From contig CALBKM010000010.1 in the NCBI GenBank assembly GCA_937895705.1, positions 1-64,000 of the forward strand: DNA of 64,000 bases, read 5' to 3'. Of the stretch, positions 43,601-52,729 are shown one piece after another; positions within the stretch are counted from its first letter, which is position 1; the number at the start of each line of letters is the position of its first letter. The notes below the pieces were generated by a model that had not been told where the DNA came from, did not search any database, and saw only the letters and a program-made list of their open reading frames with translations. Both the position numbers and the translations under genes were made by a program. The stretch is from an uncultured Clostridia bacterium. GTDB lineage: Bacteria > Bacillota > Clostridia > Lachnospirales > Lachnospiraceae.

Positions 43601-43630
43601 ATATTACCATAGATTCGCCGCTAAAGTCAA
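43601..43630 (-). promoter_or_regulatory. Promoter of the T-box operon
   Basis: Minus strand TTGACT (43630-43625), 18-base spacer, TAATAT (43606-43601). Confidence 0.7.
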
Positions 43631-43688
43631 CAAGAAGCGTAAAAAAAGTAACTATTCGTTTTAGAAACTTACGATACAAGCTTTACAC

Positions 43689-43717
43689 TTGACAGCGTAA
43701 CATTGTTATGCTATTCT
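43689..43717 (+). promoter_or_regulatory. Promoter of the tldD-tldE pair
   Basis: TTGACA (43689-43694), 17-base spacer ending TGC (extended -10), TATTCT (43712-43717). It is divergent from the T-box promoter. Confidence 0.78.
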
Positions 43718-43755
43718 TTACTCATATCGAAAAAATGTATAAGGAGGGTTACACC

Positions 43756-45093
43756 ATGTATCAGTTTCCGAAGGATTTGTACACTGATGTGCGAATCGAA
43801 GAAACCTATGAATCCGGCTATGCCGTACAAAACGATGACATTATTTCCGATTCCTCCAGTACCGTCATCGGTGCAATGATCCGCGTTTTTGACGGCACCA
43901 TGTGGTATACCGCCAGCACCAACGATATCGACGGAATTCAGGCCGAAATCGACAATTTAGCCACTCTGGCCACCCCGAACCCGGATATATTAAACCATCC
44001 GGTCGTCGCAGCATACGAAACCAATACGGATACCGTGTTACGGTACACCGGAGACAAGGATATCCGGAACATTTCCCGAGAAGATCGCATTGCTCTTGTC
44101 AATCACTACATCTCCTCCTGTGTGGACAAGTCTATTCCGGAACAAAATGTATACTTCAGCAAGCTTTTTGTGACCCACAGAAAGAAACAGTTCTACTCCA
44201 GCAAGGGGGCTGCACTTACCCACGACCAGCAATATGCCCTTCTCTATATGCTGTTCCTGTTTACAGTGGACGGTATTACAAATGCCGGCTACTCTGTTTT
44301 TACGAAAAATGATTTTCATGATTTATACGGATTGGAAACAGAAATCATTACTGCCCGCGACAGAGATCTTGACTATGCCCGTCATGCGGTTGCCGTAACT
44401 CCGGGGGATTATACCTGCGTTCTTTCTCCGAATGTATCCTCCTTCTTTACCCACGAAAGCTTCGGCCACAAAAGTGAATCCGATTATATGTTAAACGACA
44501 AGACCTTACAAGCGGAATGGGTATTAGGCAAACAAGTAGGAAACAAAAAAGTTTCCATCTCGGACACCGGGAACATCACCGGACACGGCTATTTTCCCTA
44601 CGATGACGAAGGTACGAAAACCAAAGAAACCTTTCTCATCAAAAACGGTACCCTTACCGGCAGACTTCATGACGCAAAATCCGCTGTGACCCTGCAAGAG
44701 CCGTTAACGGGCAATTCCCGGGCACAGAATTATATGTACTCTCCAGCGGTCCGTATGACCAACACATATTTACTGGGCGGTTCGGACAATCCGGAGGAGA
44801 TCATTAAAGAAGTAAAGGACGGCATCTATGTTGCCCGTGTGGACAGCGGCAGCGGTATGGCCACCTTTACGCTGAACCCGGACCTTTGCTATCGCATTCG
44901 CGACGGTAAACTTTGTGAACCGCTTCGTGTGAATGTGATCACCGGCAACGTTTTTCAAACGTTATTTGACATTGATGCCGTAGGAACTGATTTTACGGTA
45001 AACGATTGTCTGGATTGCGGAAAAAAAGGCCAATGGCTCTGGGTTTCCGCCGGCGGTCCGACTATACGCGTAAAATCGTTAAACGTAAATTAA
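43756..45093 (+). CDS. tldD: TldD-type metallopeptidase subunit
   Basis: 445 residues from ATG 43756 (AAGGAGGG site); the in-frame start at 43708 has none. The HESFGH motif (about residue 232) is the zinc-binding HExxxH of TldD. The C-terminal GSGMATFTL and SAGGPT blocks are typical. TldD and TldE form a heterodimer that trims unfolded peptides or leader peptides of modified natural products. No precursor peptide gene is seen nearby, so a general proteolytic role is as likely. Confidence 0.9.
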   Translation: MYQFPKDLYTDVRIEETYESGYAVQNDDIISDSSSTVIGAMIRVFDGTMWYTASTNDIDGIQAEIDNLATLATPNPDILNHPVVAAYETNTDTVLRYTGDKDIRNISREDRIALVNHYISSCVDKSIPEQNVYFSKLFVTHRKKQFYSSKGAALTHDQQYALLYMLFLFTVDGITNAGYSVFTKNDFHDLYGLETEIITARDRDLDYARHAVAVTPGDYTCVLSPNVSSFFTHESFGHKSESDYMLNDKTLQAEWVLGKQVGNKKVSISDTGNITGHGYFPYDDEGTKTKETFLIKNGTLTGRLHDAKSAVTLQEPLTGNSRAQNYMYSPAVRMTNTYLLGGSDNPEEIIKEVKDGIYVARVDSGSGMATFTLNPDLCYRIRDGKLCEPLRVNVITGNVFQTLFDIDAVGTDFTVNDCLDCGKKGQWLWVSAGGPTIRVKSLNVN

Positions 45094-45103
45094 GGAGGGA
45101 ACC

Positions 45104-46318
45104 ATGAAAGAAAAATTTACATATACCGAATGCTGTTCCACCGTGGAATTTGAAGAAAATAAAATCATATCTTTTCATAAAAACGACTCGGCAGTCTACT
45201 CGTTCCGCGTATTAAAAGACGGAAAACTCGGAATCCATTTTCAAAAAGGCGAAATGGACGACGCCACCGGCTACGCACTGGCAGAGGCCAATCTGGCTCT
45301 GAACCGTCCGTATCCTTATGAATTGGAAACCGGTTGTCGTAAGCGCACCAAAATCGAGCGCACCTATTCCGATAAGGAATTATTATCCATTGCAAAGGAA
45401 GCACTTTCCCGCATCACGGAAAAATACCCGCAGTTCACATTACGGGGCACCTTCTCGTTGCAAACCGATTGTTTTAAGCAAACCAATGACAAAGGATTGG
45501 ATTACGAAAACAACGACAGCCATATTCAGGTCACTGTCGTCTATAAACATAAAGACAGCAAAGATATCGAAAACGGTGAGTTTACCATCGGCCAGCGTGA
45601 CTTTTCCTTTGAAAAGCTTTACGAAATGGCGGATAACTACTTGGGAAACTATGAAAAACAGGCCGAGTTCCCGGAAGAAGCCATCCTGCAGTCCCAGTAT
45701 TACAACTTTGTCGGCGCCCTCGTAAGTCAGCTGAACGCAGAACAACTGGCTCTGGGTACCTCTCTGTTGTGCGGAAAACTGGGAAAAAAGGTATTCTCGG
45801 AAAACTTCACCCTAATCGATGACGATTCCGACGAGACCTGCTGGCATGCCCCGTTCTGGGACGGTGAAGGCTGCGTCAAAGAAAAGGACATGCGTACCTT
45901 TATTAAAAACGGTGTTCCGCTTCTCGGATATTCCGACAAGCGTATCGCAGAAAAATATAAGGTACCTCATACCGGAAATGCCTCCCGGAACTACGACGAC
46001 ATTCCGGATAACGGACGTACCAATATGATTATCAAACGCAGTGACAAAACCGTAAAGGAGTTGCTTGCCGGAAGATACTCCATTGTCATCGACCTGGCCG
46101 ACGGCGGCGGCTTCAACGAAGCCGGAGATTACGTACTTCCGGTGTTTCACTCCTTCCTTTGCGACGGAGAGAAGTTCCTCGGCTCCCTGCCGCCGTTTAC
46201 CCTTACTTCCAACTTGTTTGACCTGTTCGGAAAGGATTTCATCGGTGTCGGCTCCGACCAGCCGGTATTTAACGATAAACAAATACTGATAAAGGTCAAC
46301 ATCTCTCAGAATTCATAA
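45104..46318 (+). CDS. TldE/PmbA-type subunit
   Basis: 404 residues starting 10 bases after tldD with an AAGGAGGG site. It has the family fold but no HExxxH, as expected for the non-catalytic TldE partner. The family block NTGNASR-like HTGNASRNYDDIPDNGRTN is present. Terminated by a strong hairpin. Confidence 0.87.
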   Translation: MKEKFTYTECCSTVEFEENKIISFHKNDSAVYSFRVLKDGKLGIHFQKGEMDDATGYALAEANLALNRPYPYELETGCRKRTKIERTYSDKELLSIAKEALSRITEKYPQFTLRGTFSLQTDCFKQTNDKGLDYENNDSHIQVTVVYKHKDSKDIENGEFTIGQRDFSFEKLYEMADNYLGNYEKQAEFPEEAILQSQYYNFVGALVSQLNAEQLALGTSLLCGKLGKKVFSENFTLIDDDSDETCWHAPFWDGEGCVKEKDMRTFIKNGVPLLGYSDKRIAEKYKVPHTGNASRNYDDIPDNGRTNMIIKRSDKTVKELLAGRYSIVIDLADGGGFNEAGDYVLPVFHSFLCDGEKFLGSLPPFTLTSNLFDLFGKDFIGVGSDQPVFNDKQILIKVNISQNS

Positions 46319-46328
46319 TATTTCTACA

Positions 46329-46378
46329 AAAAGACCGATTTCCGGCAATATTTCCCCGCCAAATCGGTCTTTCTTTTT
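46329..46378 (+). terminator. Terminator of the tldD-tldE pair
   Basis: AAAGACCGATTT/AAATCGGTCTTT stem (46329-46341 with 46361-46372) followed by CTTTTTG. Confidence 0.88.
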
Positions 46379-46388
46379 GCGGTTTTTC

Positions 46389-46417
46389 TTGATATTTTCC
46401 GACAAATATAGTATAAT
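46389..46417 (+). promoter_or_regulatory. Promoter of the EAL/beta-helix gene
   Basis: TTGATA (46389-46394), 17-base spacer, TATAAT (46412-46417). Confidence 0.82.
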
Positions 46418-46488
46418 ATATGCAAGTATTCTCACTTTTTGTTTACACATGTTTCGGGAACACTCTACAGTTAGGACGGTGACATATT

Positions 46489-49206
46489 ATGATAGGAGAC
46501 AAGAAAAATATCGGTGTATGCATTGCGGGCATTCATAACAGTACCCGGATTTCATATCTGAATCAATTGCACAGCTATGCTCAAAAAAACGGTTATAGGC
46601 TTCTGGTGTTCAACAGCTTTGCGGATTCCGAGAGTTCCGGTTCCTTCCATAACGACTCCGGTGCCGTCTACCATCTGATCAATTTTGAGCAACTCGACGC
46701 GCTTGTAATTCATTCACAAAGCATTTCCGACCCTGCGATGGCGGATTATCTCCATAAGCAAGCGGAACTATATAATGTTCCGCTCCTTTCGGAGGAGCTC
46801 TTCTTATCGGATACAGTTCAGTCCGAAACGGCCCAAACCGATTCTGTCAATACACTCTCGGATTCTGTCTTTGACTTGCGTTATGCCATAAAAGACTCCA
46901 TGCTTCACGAGGATTTTATGTACGAATGGCTCTCAAAAACGCTTACCGTTCGTGACATAAACGACCTTTTCTCTCTTCTTTCCGAAGGGATTCTCTACGG
47001 TTCTTATGTGTGTCTCAACCAGAATTTTATTGATTTTTTAATAAAGAGCGATACCTCGGACAAAAAGCCGTTTTCCGACAAACTCGTTGTAATCAACTCC
47101 CGTCCGTCCGAATCGGATAACAGTCAAAGAACCGATTTCAGACTTTCCGAGCTGATTCCCGACAACAACAACAATACGACAGACGATACTGTCTCCTATA
47201 TCCTCAGTACCATTCATGCCGATCAAAAAATATACGGGTACTATGTTTTCCCGACAACAAATATTCCGGCCATGGCACAACCGTTAAAACGTGTTGTATC
47301 CGTACTGAATTTGGCATTTCGCATGCTATCGAATCAATTCCGTCACACCGACATGAGTTTCAGTATCAAACAGGCTGTTATGGCTGATTCCGACCGCCAT
47401 CTGCCGCTTAATCTGCTGATTGAAAAGAATCTGTTCTTTTACCATTTTCAGCCTATCATTAATGCCCATGACGGTTCCGTTTTTGCTTACGAAGCTCTGA
47501 TGCGCACAGACCCTGTCATTTACATGTCTCCGCTTGAAGTCATAGATGCAGCGTCCACCTACGGGCGCTTGTACGACATCGAAAAAGCAACCATGTGGAA
47601 TACTCTTTCTTACATCAGTGAACACGAAGAATTCTTTTCCGAATGTAAACTGTTTGTAAATTCAATTCCTGCTTATATGCTAAACACAGAAGATTGGAAT
47701 TCTCTCGTAAACAAGTACGGACATTTGATGGATAGACTCGTTATTGAAATGACAGAACAAACCGAGATGGATAACAATCGTATTTCAATTATCAGGAATC
47801 GCTTAAAACAGAATAACATTTCACTTGCGATAGACGACTACGGCACCGGTTTCTCCAACATTTCAAACCTAATACGCTACAGTCCGAACTATGTTAAAAT
47901 CGATCGTTCCCTTGTCGAGCACATTCAGGAAAAACCACGTATTCAAAAGCTCGTCGCCGGCATTATCGAATTTGTACACGAAAACGGTTATTTTGCGCTG
48001 GCAGAAGGTGTCGAAACCCGCGAAGAACTTAAAACTATGATTTCCCTGGGGTCTGACTTGATTCAGGGATACTATCTCGCAAAACCGACCTCATACTTAC
48101 TCCTTGAACTCCCGGAGAATCTCCGCAACGAGGTTGTGGAATTCAATCGAATGCGTTCCGAATATGAAGTTCGTGTATATTGTCCGAAGGAGGACGAAGT
48201 TGTGGATCTTGCCCACATTACTGCAGAACACTATAATGCCCTCCTTATTGAAACCGAACATGTTACCATTCAAGGCGTACCGGACACCTCCATTAACTGT
48301 TCGATTTCTATTCGAGACGGATTGCATACCCATATTACCTTAAAAGATGTTCACATCACCACAGAAAAAGAAGTTCCGCTCATTGACCTTGGGAACTTCA
48401 CAAACGCAACCATTGTACTGGAGGGTGACAATGAAATCATCAACCGAGGCATCCGCGTACCGCAAAGTTCGGATTTGCATTTAACCGGCGAAGGTTCCCT
48501 GCATATCCACTGTGAAATGTTGAATTCTTACGGTATCGGAAACGACCGCGACAACGGCTACGGTAACATTTTGATTGATTTTGTCGGCATGCTTCATATC
48601 GACATTAGCGGTGAAAACTCCGTGGGTATCGGCGGCGGAAAAAACGATGCCGGCTCCATCATATCCATCCGGCAAACCAAGATTCAATTAGAATGCTCCG
48701 GAAACAATTGTGTGGGTATCGGCAACTTTGACGGCAACTGTATCCTGGATATCAAAAAGAGCAAGGACATCCTGAATGTCTCCGGCGCAAATGCAGTGGG
48801 TATCGGTTGTGTAACCGGTAACGCCAACATTTTAATCGAACACCACAAAATATCCATTGTTGAATCCGGTATCGGTCTTTGCGGAATCGGCGTTCTAAAC
48901 GGAGGGAAGGGACGCTTGATTGCCTCCCACGGTTCCATTTCCTGTGACCTCCGGGGCCGAAATATCGTATGCTTCGGAACCGACGGCGGTTCCCTTGATT
49001 GCAGTACGTTCCTTACCTCTACGGATTTCTACTGCGAAGGCAACTCCGTCACCGGAATCGGTGATATCAACGGCAGCGGCAACATCAATCTCCGGGATTC
49101 CAATCTCACCATGAGAATTCTTGCCAGAGACAACCTTGATATCGGCAGCAAATACGGAAGCCTTGAGACCATTAATATCCGCAAGGAAATTAAAGTAAAC
49201 GAATAA
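46489..49206 (+). CDS. EAL-domain cyclic-di-GMP phosphodiesterase with N-terminal sensor and C-terminal beta-helix
   Basis: 905 residues without signal peptide or membrane helix, so cytoplasmic. Residues 1-120 look like the N-lobe of a LacI-type periplasmic-binding fold (NIGVCIAGIHNSTRISYLNQL). A middle region to about 300 is uncharacterised. The EAL domain (about 305-550) keeps every catalytic motif: YEALMR, LFVNSIPAY, LVIEMTEQ, LAIDDYGTG, VKIDRS, AEGVET and QGYYLAKP. From about 590 a right-handed beta-helix-like domain shows at least six repeats of SGxNxVGIGxxxGxxxIxI, about 26-35 residues each. This combination is unusual. The beta-helix may bind a partner or a carbohydrate. Confidence 0.88.
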   Translation: MIGDKKNIGVCIAGIHNSTRISYLNQLHSYAQKNGYRLLVFNSFADSESSGSFHNDSGAVYHLINFEQLDALVIHSQSISDPAMADYLHKQAELYNVPLLSEELFLSDTVQSETAQTDSVNTLSDSVFDLRYAIKDSMLHEDFMYEWLSKTLTVRDINDLFSLLSEGILYGSYVCLNQNFIDFLIKSDTSDKKPFSDKLVVINSRPSESDNSQRTDFRLSELIPDNNNNTTDDTVSYILSTIHADQKIYGYYVFPTTNIPAMAQPLKRVVSVLNLAFRMLSNQFRHTDMSFSIKQAVMADSDRHLPLNLLIEKNLFFYHFQPIINAHDGSVFAYEALMRTDPVIYMSPLEVIDAASTYGRLYDIEKATMWNTLSYISEHEEFFSECKLFVNSIPAYMLNTEDWNSLVNKYGHLMDRLVIEMTEQTEMDNNRISIIRNRLKQNNISLAIDDYGTGFSNISNLIRYSPNYVKIDRSLVEHIQEKPRIQKLVAGIIEFVHENGYFALAEGVETREELKTMISLGSDLIQGYYLAKPTSYLLLELPENLRNEVVEFNRMRSEYEVRVYCPKEDEVVDLAHITAEHYNALLIETEHVTIQGVPDTSINCSISIRDGLHTHITLKDVHITTEKEVPLIDLGNFTNATIVLEGDNEIINRGIRVPQSSDLHLTGEGSLHIHCEMLNSYGIGNDRDNGYGNILIDFVGMLHIDISGENSVGIGGGKNDAGSIISIRQTKIQLECSGNNCVGIGNFDGNCILDIKKSKDILNVSGANAVGIGCVTGNANILIEHHKISIVESGIGLCGIGVLNGGKGRLIASHGSISCDLRGRNIVCFGTDGGSLDCSTFLTSTDFYCEGNSVTGIGDINGSGNINLRDSNLTMRILARDNLDIGSKYGSLETINIRKEIKVNE

Positions 49207-49272
49207 TACAGAAACACGTATTACCTATAACCGAACAAAGGGGTTCGCCTGCGAAACTCTCTCGCCGCTTTT

Positions 49273-49296
49273 GCGTCGCATCTATGCGACATTTTC
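49273..49296 (+). terminator. Weak hairpin after the EAL gene
   Basis: GTCGCAT/ATGCGAC stem near 49276-49290 followed by ATTTTCC. Confidence 0.5.
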
Positions 49297-49304
49297 CTAT
49301 AGAG

Positions 49305-49335
49305 CAAAAAAGGCGTGTGCACATTGCACACGCCT
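49305..49335 (-). terminator. Terminator of purD
   Basis: Perfect 11-bp stem AGGCGTGTGCA/TGCACACGCCT (49311-49321 with 49325-49335) with six T on the minus-strand exit. Confidence 0.9.
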
Positions 49336-49393
49336 CTTCTTTTACTCCTGCATAATCTTCACTTCAACCTTAGGAACACCGACCGAAGCACTC

Positions 49394-50668
49394 TTACTGC
49401 ACGAAATCGATTGCCTTACCGATATCGTTTCTCTTATACTTATTGGCAAAGGAAATCCACTCCGTTGCCGCATAGGCATTGGCACGAGCGCCCTTTAAGT
49501 CGTCTCCTACCGCAACTACACCCAGCACACGACCTCCGTTGGTGACTATCTTGCCGTTATCAAACTTCGTACCGGCATGGAATACATAATAACCGTCCTT
49601 TGTCTTAAAAGTATCAAGTCCCTCAATCGGGAAGCCCTTCTCGTAATGCTCCGGATAACCGTCAGACGCAAGTACCACACATACTGCCGCATTGTCTGCA
49701 AACTTAAGATCAATGGTGTCAAGCTTTCCGTCAATACAAGCTTCAAATACGTCTACAATGTCGTTTTCCATACGCGGAAGCACTACCTGTGTCTCCGGAT
49801 CGCCAAAACGTGCGTTGTACTCCAGTACTCTCGGACCGTTCGGGGTCAGCATCAAACCTACGAAAAGCACACCGACAAAAGGTCTGCCCTCTGCCTTCAT
49901 GGCATCCATGGTCGGCTGATAAATGTACTTCTTACAGAACTCGTCCACCTCTGGAGTATAGAACGGAGTCGGGGAGAAGGTACCCATACCGCCGGTATTC
50001 AGACCCTGGTCGCCGTCCTTTGCACGCTTATGGTCCTGCGCACTGGTCATGGTCTTAATGATATTACCGTCGCAGAATGCCAACACGGAAACTTCCGGAC
50101 CCGTCATAAACTCTTCAATAACCAGCTTATCGCCCGCAGAACCGAACTGCTTATCTTCCATGATTGCCTTAACGCCCGCAACTGCCTCGTCATAGTTATT
50201 GCAAATCAACACACCCTTACCGAGAGCCAAACCGTCTGCCTTTAATACGGTCGGGTACGGGCTTGTCTTTAAGTACTCGATAGCTGCTGCCGCATCGGTA
50301 AATACTTCATAAGCCGCGGTCGGAATGTTGTACTTTTTCATCAAATCCTTGGAGAACGCCTTGGAGCCTTCGATGATTGCCGCATTCTTTCTCGGTCCGA
50401 ATACGCGAAGCCCCTTTGCCTCAAACGCATCCACCACTCCCGCACCGAGGGAATCGTCCGGTCCGATAATGGTCAAATCAATCTTTTCCTGTGCCGCAAA
50501 CTCAGCCAGCTTCTCAGTCTCCATAACGCCGATATTCACACACTCGGCAAGTTCTGCAATACCTGCATTGCCCGGTGCGCAATACATCTTGTCAACCTTC
50601 TTACTCTGAGCTACCTTCCACGCAATGGCGTGCTCTCTTCCGCCGCCGCCTACGATTAAAACCTTCAT
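49394..50668 (-). CDS. purD: Phosphoribosylamine-glycine ligase
   Basis: 424 residues, the usual length. It begins MKVLIVGGGGREHAIAWK and contains the ATP-grasp motifs GADGLALGKGV-like KADGLALGKGVLIC, LNTGGMGTFSP and YNARFGDPETQ. It makes glycinamide ribonucleotide, step 2 of purine synthesis. It is the third gene of purM-purN-purD on the minus strand, with a GGAGG site before the ATG. Confidence 0.97.
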   Translation of the reverse strand: MKVLIVGGGGREHAIAWKVAQSKKVDKMYCAPGNAGIAELAECVNIGVMETEKLAEFAAQEKIDLTIIGPDDSLGAGVVDAFEAKGLRVFGPRKNAAIIEGSKAFSKDLMKKYNIPTAAYEVFTDAAAAIEYLKTSPYPTVLKADGLALGKGVLICNNYDEAVAGVKAIMEDKQFGSAGDKLVIEEFMTGPEVSVLAFCDGNIIKTMTSAQDHKRAKDGDQGLNTGGMGTFSPTPFYTPEVDEFCKKYIYQPTMDAMKAEGRPFVGVLFVGLMLTPNGPRVLEYNARFGDPETQVVLPRMENDIVDVFEACIDGKLDTIDLKFADNAAVCVVLASDGYPEHYEKGFPIEGLDTFKTKDGYYVFHAGTKFDNGKIVTNGGRVLGVVAVGDDLKGARANAYAATEWISFANKYKRNDIGKAIDFVQ

Positions 50669-50749
50669 TCTGTCTTCCTCCGTTTTTCATTCTATCACAA
50701 TACCCTCACCGGTTGCTTTCCGACCGGCAACGGTGTCCTACTTCTATGC

Positions 50750-51376
50750 TCACTCCGCAACAAATGCCTTGCCATCCTGCCAGATTACCTTCCCGTTAGC
50801 AATGGCATTAATTGCTGCCGGGAGAATCTCCCATTCTGCCTCTTCCATCACACGACGTTGCAACACCTCCGGGGTATCCCCGCACTTTACCGCAACTGCC
50901 TTCTGCATGAGAATCGGTCCGGTATCCGTACCTTCGTCTACAAAGTGCACCGTGGCACCGGTTACTTTATTGCCTCGTGCCAGTACCGCCTCATGAACGT
51001 GCAATCCGTAAAAACCGCCGCCGCAAAAGGACGGAATGAGAGACGGGTGAATATTTAAAATCTTCTGCGGGTATGCCTGAATGAGGCATGCCGGCAAAAT
51101 CACAAGATAGCCTGCCAGTACAATCAAATCCGGCTCGTACTTCTGTACACCCGCCAACAATGCTTTGTTAAACTCGACACGGGATGCAAAGCTCTTCGGA
51201 GAAATACACTCCGCCGCAATACCCTTATTCCTTGCACGCTCCAGTGCGTAGGCATCTGCCTTGTTACTGATAACGGCCACGATTTCCGCATTGGTAATGG
51301 CACCGCTGTCCATCTTGTCCATAATCGCCTGCAAATTCGTTCCGCCTCCGGAAACCAAAACTACGATTTTCGTCAT
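50750..51376 (-). CDS. purN: Phosphoribosylglycinamide formyltransferase
   Basis: 208 residues from ATG 51376 (AAAGGAGG site); the longer frame to 51439 has none. VLVSGGGTNLQA binds substrate. The catalytic Asn-His-Asp set is represented by ILNIHPSLIPSF and HFVDEGTDTGPI. It transfers formyl from formyl-tetrahydrofolate to GAR, step 3 of the pathway. Confidence 0.96.
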   Translation of the reverse strand: MTKIVVLVSGGGTNLQAIMDKMDSGAITNAEIVAVISNKADAYALERARNKGIAAECISPKSFASRVEFNKALLAGVQKYEPDLIVLAGYLVILPACLIQAYPQKILNIHPSLIPSFCGGGFYGLHVHEAVLARGNKVTGATVHFVDEGTDTGPILMQKAVAVKCGDTPEVLQRRVMEEAEWEILPAAINAIANGKVIWQDGKAFVAE

Positions 51377-51482
51377 AGGGACCTCCTTTATAAGTTTACG
51401 TTCATGTTGGCGTGCTTCGCATTTCATCGCCGATTGCAAGTACGCTTACATCGTCGCCTCAACTCTCTTAACCAACACGCAA

Positions 51483-51532
51483 AAAGGCGCGTACCATGTC
51501 GGCCCCAGGGCCGGACACCGCACACGCCATAA
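51483..51532 (-). terminator. Hairpin between purM and purN
   Basis: A long imperfect stem (GGCGTGTGCGGTGTC to GACATGGTACGCGCC around GGCCCTGGGGCC), followed by TTTTTGCG on the minus strand. It could reduce purN-purD expression relative to purM. Confidence 0.65.
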
Positions 51533-51540
51533 TTTATGTA

Positions 51541-52566
51541 TTACAGAATATCAATACCCTTTTCACCGTTTACAGCCTCACCGAGGATATAAGCTTCTTC
51601 ACCGGCTGCCTTTAAGGTAGCAAGAGCCTTGTCAGCGTCAGCCTTATCCACAGCGATTACCATACCGATACCCATGTTGTAGGTATTGTACATCATCTGC
51701 TCTTCGATGTTACCGTCCTTTGCAAGCATCTTAAAGATTGCCGGTACTTCGTACGCATTCTTCTTAACCTGTGCACGGATGCCATCCGGAAGCATTCTCG
51801 GAATGTTCTCGTAGAAACCGCCACCGGTTACGTGGCTGCAAGCCTTTACAACGATACCGTTGGTCTTTAAAGAAGAAAGTGCCTTCACATAAATCTTGGT
51901 TGGGGTCAAAAGCTTCTCACCGAGGGTCATACCCAAGGACTCATAATAAACATCTAACGGCTTACGCTCCATCGGGAATACCTTACGAACCAAGGAATAA
52001 CCGTTACTGTGAATACCGGAGGAAGCGATACCGATTAACACATCGCCGTCCTTCATATTCTCGCCGGTAATCATCTCCGCACGGTCTACGATACCAACCG
52101 CAAAACCTGCAAGGTCGTACTCATCTTCCGGATAGAAGCCCGGCATCTCCGCGGTCTCACCACCGATGAGAGCTGCACCTGCCTGCTTACATCCCTCTGC
52201 CACACCGCTAACGATGGTAGCAATCTTCTCCGGAATGTTCTTACCGCATGCTACGTAGTCAAGGAAGAATAACGGCTCACCGCCTGCACATGCTACGTCG
52301 TTTACACACATTGCAACACAGTCGATACCGATGGTATCATGCTTGTCCAAAATAAAAGCAAGCTTCAGCTTCGTACCTACACCATCCGTACCGGAAAGTA
52401 AGGTCGGCTGCTTCATTGTCATAAAACGATCCAATGCAAACGCACCGGAAAAACCTCCGAGACCGTTCAAAACCTCCGGACGCATCGTACCCTTTACATG
52501 CTCCTTCATCAATTCCACTGCCTTGTAACCAGCCTCAATATCCACTCCGGCTTTCTTGTAATCCAT
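51541..52566 (-). CDS. purM: Phosphoribosylformylglycinamidine cyclo-ligase (AIR synthetase)
   Basis: 341 residues from ATG 52566, which is 8 bases after GGAGG; ATG 52572 is too close to the site. DYKKAGVDIEAGY, LLSGTDGVGTKLK, GGETAEMPGFY and CSHVTGGGFYENIPR are the PurM motifs. It forms aminoimidazole ribonucleotide, step 5 of purine synthesis. Confidence 0.97.
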   Translation of the reverse strand: MDYKKAGVDIEAGYKAVELMKEHVKGTMRPEVLNGLGGFSGAFALDRFMTMKQPTLLSGTDGVGTKLKLAFILDKHDTIGIDCVAMCVNDVACAGGEPLFFLDYVACGKNIPEKIATIVSGVAEGCKQAGAALIGGETAEMPGFYPEDEYDLAGFAVGIVDRAEMITGENMKDGDVLIGIASSGIHSNGYSLVRKVFPMERKPLDVYYESLGMTLGEKLLTPTKIYVKALSSLKTNGIVVKACSHVTGGGFYENIPRMLPDGIRAQVKKNAYEVPAIFKMLAKDGNIEEQMMYNTYNMGIGMVIAVDKADADKALATLKAAGEEAYILGEAVNGEKGIDIL

Positions 52567-52729
52567 CGTCATATCCTCCTGTCTGCTTTGTGCCCCTCAC
52601 CTGCCGAGGGGAAGTTACCTTTATCATAGCATACTTTTCGCGCTTTTCCTAGTAGGAATGTTACGAAAAATATTCATGTGATTCATAAGTATTACTTATG
52701 GAGTTATAAGTAAATCTATTTTCGTCGCA

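Noticed and set aside
43756..46318. TldD/TldE as maturation proteases of a peptide natural product
   Set aside because: No precursor peptide, radical SAM enzyme or dedicated exporter lies beside them.
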